A DNA stretch of 8,554 nt from Ruminococcus flavefaciens (GTDB lineage: Bacteria > Bacillota > Clostridia > Oscillospirales > Ruminococcaceae), in the NCBI GenBank assembly GCA_002309635.1, contig DBXO01000034.1, positions 37,832 to 46,385 on the forward strand, in the 5' to 3' direction. A model generated the notes under the pieces. That model worked only from the letters and a program-made list of their open reading frames with translations, had not been told where the DNA came from and did not search any database. Every line of letters starts with the position of its first letter. The first letter of the stretch is position 1. This document shows positions 6,911 through 8,554 of the stretch, piece by piece. Position numbers and translations under genes: made by a program.

Positions 6911-6948
6911 ATAATTATAATCTGTATGTACTATTGTATCATAATTAT
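6911..6948. repeat. Two ATAATTAT palindromes 30 bases apart
   Basis: CATAATTAT occurs at 6910-6918 and 6940-6948, exactly 30 bases apart, so the two sites would lie on nearly the same face of the helix. The 8-base core is a perfect palindrome. One copy overlaps the candidate -10 of the regulator promoter and the other lies just downstream of the expected transcription start. This suits a repressor-type operator, but the region is AT-rich and chance is possible. A third copy is at 7332-7339, before the ABC-F promoter. Confidence 0.4.
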
Positions 6949-6966
6949 GTGCCAAATGCAAGACAA
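6938..6966 (-). promoter_or_regulatory. Candidate promoter of the regulator operon
   Basis: On the - strand, TTGTCT (6966-6961) and TATGAT (6943-6938) are separated by 17 bases, matching the housekeeping consensus at 4 and 5 of 6 positions. Transcription would start near 6931, giving a leader of nearly 190 nt that contains the inverted repeats described above. A second TATAAT at 6919-6914 has no convincing -35 partner. Confidence 0.45.
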
Positions 6967-7024
6967 TTATATATATTTGTTGTTGGAATTTCAAAAAATC
7001 TCCTTGAAAAAATAGTTTTTTTCA

Positions 7025-7052
7025 TTGTATTTGCCATAAATTGTGCTATAAT
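7025..7052 (+). promoter_or_regulatory. Extended -10 promoter of the putative small RNA
   Basis: A perfect TATAAT at 7047-7052 is preceded by TG one base upstream (extended -10). A partial -35, TTGTAT, lies at 7025-7030 with a 16-base spacer. Transcription would begin near 7059, just before the GC-rich structured block. Confidence 0.65.
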
Positions 7053-7058
7053 GATTAT

Positions 7059-7265
7059 CGAAGGCAGGAATCAACAGCAGGGCACTTCGGAGTTTGCGCC
7101 CGTACACCGCGCCTTTCGGGGGATGAGCGTATCCCCGACAGAGCCTGGGCTGCTCTGCGTGGGATATACTTTATTCTCAGCTTGCAGGTCACGTTATTTA
7201 CCCTCTCACTTTTTATAATTCCCGTGAAAAGGTCTCTCTGTGCAGGGAGACCTTTTCTGATTTTA
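7059..7265 (+). ncRNA. Putative structured small RNA (or leader RNA), unassigned
   Basis: A GC-rich block stands out in an AT-rich gene-free region and follows directly after a good promoter. Three hairpins are packed end to end. The first is 7080-7101, with GGGCACT pairing to AGT and GCCC across a 4-base bulge and a TCGG loop. The second is 7116-7138, with TCGGGGAT-type arms, one bulged G and a 6-base loop. The third is 7139-7157, with CAGAGC pairing to GCTCTG. About 70 weakly structured bases and a terminal hairpin follow. The length, about 200 nt, is near that of 6S RNA, but I could not fold it into the 6S shape and recognise no riboswitch core. It could be a free small RNA, or a leader whose read-through reaches the ABC-F gene. 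Confidence 0.5.
7227..7260 (+). terminator. Terminal hairpin of the putative small RNA
   Basis: A 13-base-pair stem with one G-T pair (7227-7239 with 7244-7256) encloses a 4-base loop. The A-rich 5' arm and T-rich 3' arm (CCTTTT) fit an intrinsic terminator, and the flank is T-rich (CTGATTTTATTC) though not an unbroken T run. By symmetry it could also work on the - strand. Confidence 0.75.
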
Positions 7266-7353
7266 TTCATTTAAGTGTGCATATCTGCAATTTTTAATGT
7301 ATATTGTATAAATTTGCCAACTGCCTATATGATAATTATATTGACCGTGACCA

Positions 7354-7382
7354 TTGACATTTTGTACTGAAAGTGATATTAT
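7354..7382 (+). promoter_or_regulatory. Near-consensus promoter of the ABC-F gene
   Basis: TTGACA (7354-7359) and TATTAT (7377-7382) are separated by exactly 17 bases, so the promoter matches consensus at 11 of 12 positions. The predicted start near 7389 gives an ABC-F leader of about 114 nt. Upstream, TGACC occurs twice in close succession at 7342-7352. Confidence 0.8.
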
Positions 7383-7388
7383 GATTGT

Positions 7389-7502
7389 ATATATATGCTG
7401 CCCTCTTTGTGGAACAAAGCGGAGACAGCTTCATATTTGAATGCAGCCTGTACAAAAAAGCCTTATGCTCATTGTACACAGGGCTGAAAAAGGAATTTTG
7501 CA
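7389..7502 (+). promoter_or_regulatory. Structured 5' leader of the ABC-F gene
   Basis: Two hairpins can form. The first has CTTTGT pairing to ACAAAG inside GCTG and CAGC ends (about 7398-7430). The second pairs CAGCC-TGTACA (7444-7454) with TGTACA-GGCTG (7473-7486), with a 3-base bulge and an 18-base loop. The second ends next to the ribosome binding site AAAAAGGA (7487-7494), 8 bases before ATG 7503, so it could influence ABC-F translation. Leader control is known for some antibiotic-resistance ABC-F genes; its use here is inference. Confidence 0.5.
7395..7487 (+). CDS. Possible 30-residue leader peptide ahead of ABC-F
   Basis: A short open frame begins with ATG at 7395, ends at the TGA at 7485-7487, and would encode 30 residues with several Cys, Lys and Ala codons. 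Its stop falls in the 3' arm of the leader hairpin and abuts the ABC-F ribosome binding site, the geometry expected for a leader peptide that controls the next gene. Against it, there is no ribosome binding site, and the predicted transcript start leaves only about 6 bases before its ATG. It may be a chance frame. Confidence 0.2.
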   Translation: MLPSLWNKAETASYLNAACTKKPYAHCTQG

Positions 7503-8554
7503 ATGCTTGCAAGTTTAACGAACATCAATAAATTCTATAACGGAAATCAGGTCCTGAACAACGTTTCCCTCACTATCGACGAGAACGACAGGATAGGTCT
7601 CGTGGGCAACAACGGCTGCGGAAAATCAACGCTGCTGAAAATACTCACAGGCTCTGTGGATCCCGACCGCTTTACCGAAAAGGACGGTATCGTGTCCATG
7701 GCTGCGAAGACCACTGTAGGCTATCTCGAGCAGATGGGCGGTCTCAATACCGAGAATACCGTCATCAGTGAGATGAGAAGCGTTTTTGAGCCTATACACA
7801 AGGCTATAGAACGTCTCCGTGAAATAGAGACGGAAATAGAAACGGGCGATGATTCCGCTGCGGACGAGTATCAGCAGCTTTCATCATGGGTGGAAGCAAA
7901 CGACGGCTACAATACAGACGTGAAGATACGCATGGTCCTCAACGGTATGGGCTTCTCGGGGGAAGAACTCGAGCGTACCGTATCGGGCTTCAGCGGCGGA
8001 GAAAAAACCAGACTTTGTATCGCCAGGCTCCTGCTTGAGGAGCCTAACCTGCTCATACTTGATGAGCCGACAAACCACCTTGATTTCAAGACGATCATGT
8101 GGCTCGAGGATTACCTCCGATCATATAAGGGCGCTATCCTCATTGTTTCACATGACAGATATTTCCTTGACAGGCTCTGTACCTCGATCTGCGAGATAGA
8201 AAGAGGTACTCTCACACGTTACAGAGGCAACTATACCGCCTTCGTGAGACAGCGTGAGGAGAACGACGCCCGCCGCGAGAAGGAGTACGAGCTCCAGCAG
8301 AAGCAGATTGCACGGCTGGAGGATTACGTAGCAAGGAATCTCGTCCGCGCGTCAACTACAAAAATGGCACAGAGCCGCAGAAAACAGCTCGAGAAGATCG
8401 AGCGCACAGAACGTCCCGTCCACGACACAAAACACGCGAAGATACGCTTCACATACGCCGTTGAGCCTCCCCTCGACGTGCTAAAGGTAAAAGGCGTGGA
8501 CATTTCAGTAGGGGAGGGCGCTTCGCGCAAAACACTTGTGGATACCCTCGACTT
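7503..8554 (+). CDS. ABC-F family ATPase (3' partial)
   Basis: This soluble, ribosome-associated type of ATPase has two fused nucleotide-binding domains and no membrane segments. Some 350 residues are visible and the frame runs off the window. The first domain is complete: Walker A GNNGCGKST (35-43), signature GFSGGEKTRL (162-171), Walker B LLILDEPTNHLD (183-194) and the switch histidine in SHDRYFLD (His217). DEPTNHLD is the ABC-F hallmark. The domain has an insertion with a Glu-rich helix around residues 96-135, at the place of the ABC-F arm. The charged linker between domains (about 245-305, rich in Arg, Lys, Gln and Glu) is the P-site tRNA interaction motif of the family. The second domain has just begun when the sequence ends. 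Family members act in translation or in protection from ribosome-binding antibiotics; which applies cannot be told from this part. The start is fixed by AAAAAGGA 8 bases upstream. Confidence 0.95.
   Translation, partial: MLASLTNINKFYNGNQVLNNVSLTIDENDRIGLVGNNGCGKSTLLKILTGSVDPDRFTEKDGIVSMAAKTTVGYLEQMGGLNTENTVISEMRSVFEPIHKAIERLREIETEIETGDDSAADEYQQLSSWVEANDGYNTDVKIRMVLNGMGFSGEELERTVSGFSGGEKTRLCIARLLLEEPNLLILDEPTNHLDFKTIMWLEDYLRSYKGAILIVSHDRYFLDRLCTSICEIERGTLTRYRGNYTAFVRQREENDARREKEYELQQKQIARLEDYVARNLVRASTTKMAQSRRKQLEKIERTERPVHDTKHAKIRFTYAVEPPLDVLKVKGVDISVGEGASRKTLVDTLD

Noticed and set aside
7051..7218. Small protein gene starting at ATG 7051 and longer frames through the same region
   Set aside because: The ATG overlaps the -10 element, there is no ribosome binding site, and the composition follows RNA hairpins, not protein-like codon use.
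7059..7265. 6S RNA or a known riboswitch
   Set aside because: Length fits 6S, but I could not draw the long rod with a central bubble. Cores of T-box, SAM, TPP, cobalamin, cyclic di-GMP and SRP RNA were not found.
1..8554. Insertion sequence, phage, CRISPR array or tRNA
   Set aside because: No transposase or integrase frame, no regularly spaced repeats, and no tRNA cloverleaf with CCA-type end or TTCGANTC arm was seen on either strand.

Overview
The window looks like chromosome of a strictly fermentative, anaerobic Gram-positive gut or rumen bacterium, most likely of the Ruminococcus group (inference). The support is a pyruvate formate-lyase locus with clostridial-type sequence, strong AGGAGG-type ribosome binding sites, a hybrid LacI-like/AraC regulator of the kind common in Ruminococcaceae, and an ABC-F ATPase. 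Nothing indicates a phage, plasmid or transposon.

Left part, + strand (1-2344): a pyruvate formate-lyase (PFL) operon, cut at its 5' side by the window edge. The large gene ends just before the glycyl-radical domain. Two small genes follow, in different frames and each with its own good ribosome binding site: a 69-residue Cys-containing protein of unknown function, and a 79-residue protein that is the missing PFL C-terminus with the RVSGYAV glycyl-radical motif. A strong two-way terminator closes the operon. The native PFL therefore appears to be assembled from separate catalytic and radical-bearing chains, with an extra small protein encoded between them. This is the most interesting part of the window.

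Middle part, - strand (6743 down to 2381): four tightly packed genes that look like one operon. In transcription order they are a 745-residue regulator (LacI-like sensor, degenerate GGDEF, AraC helix-turn-helix), a small zinc-ribbon protein, a SIMPL/DUF541 protein and a cation diffusion facilitator with a Mn-type N-D-D-D metal site and an extra C-terminal domain. The operon converges on the PFL operon and shares its terminator. Metal handling or stress is a possible theme, but this is inferred only from the transporter and the SIMPL protein.

Right part (6744-8554): a gene-free region of about 760 bases separates the divergent regulator and ABC-F genes. On the regulator side it holds a candidate - strand promoter, a pair of ATAATTAT palindromes 30 bases apart, and inverted repeats in a long leader. 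In the centre, an extended -10 promoter is followed by three packed hairpins and a terminal hairpin, which suggests a small structured RNA of about 200 nt. The stretch 7261-7353 is AT-rich and shows nothing clear except one more ATAATTAT. A consensus promoter and a hairpin-bearing leader then precede the ABC-F gene, which runs off the right edge.
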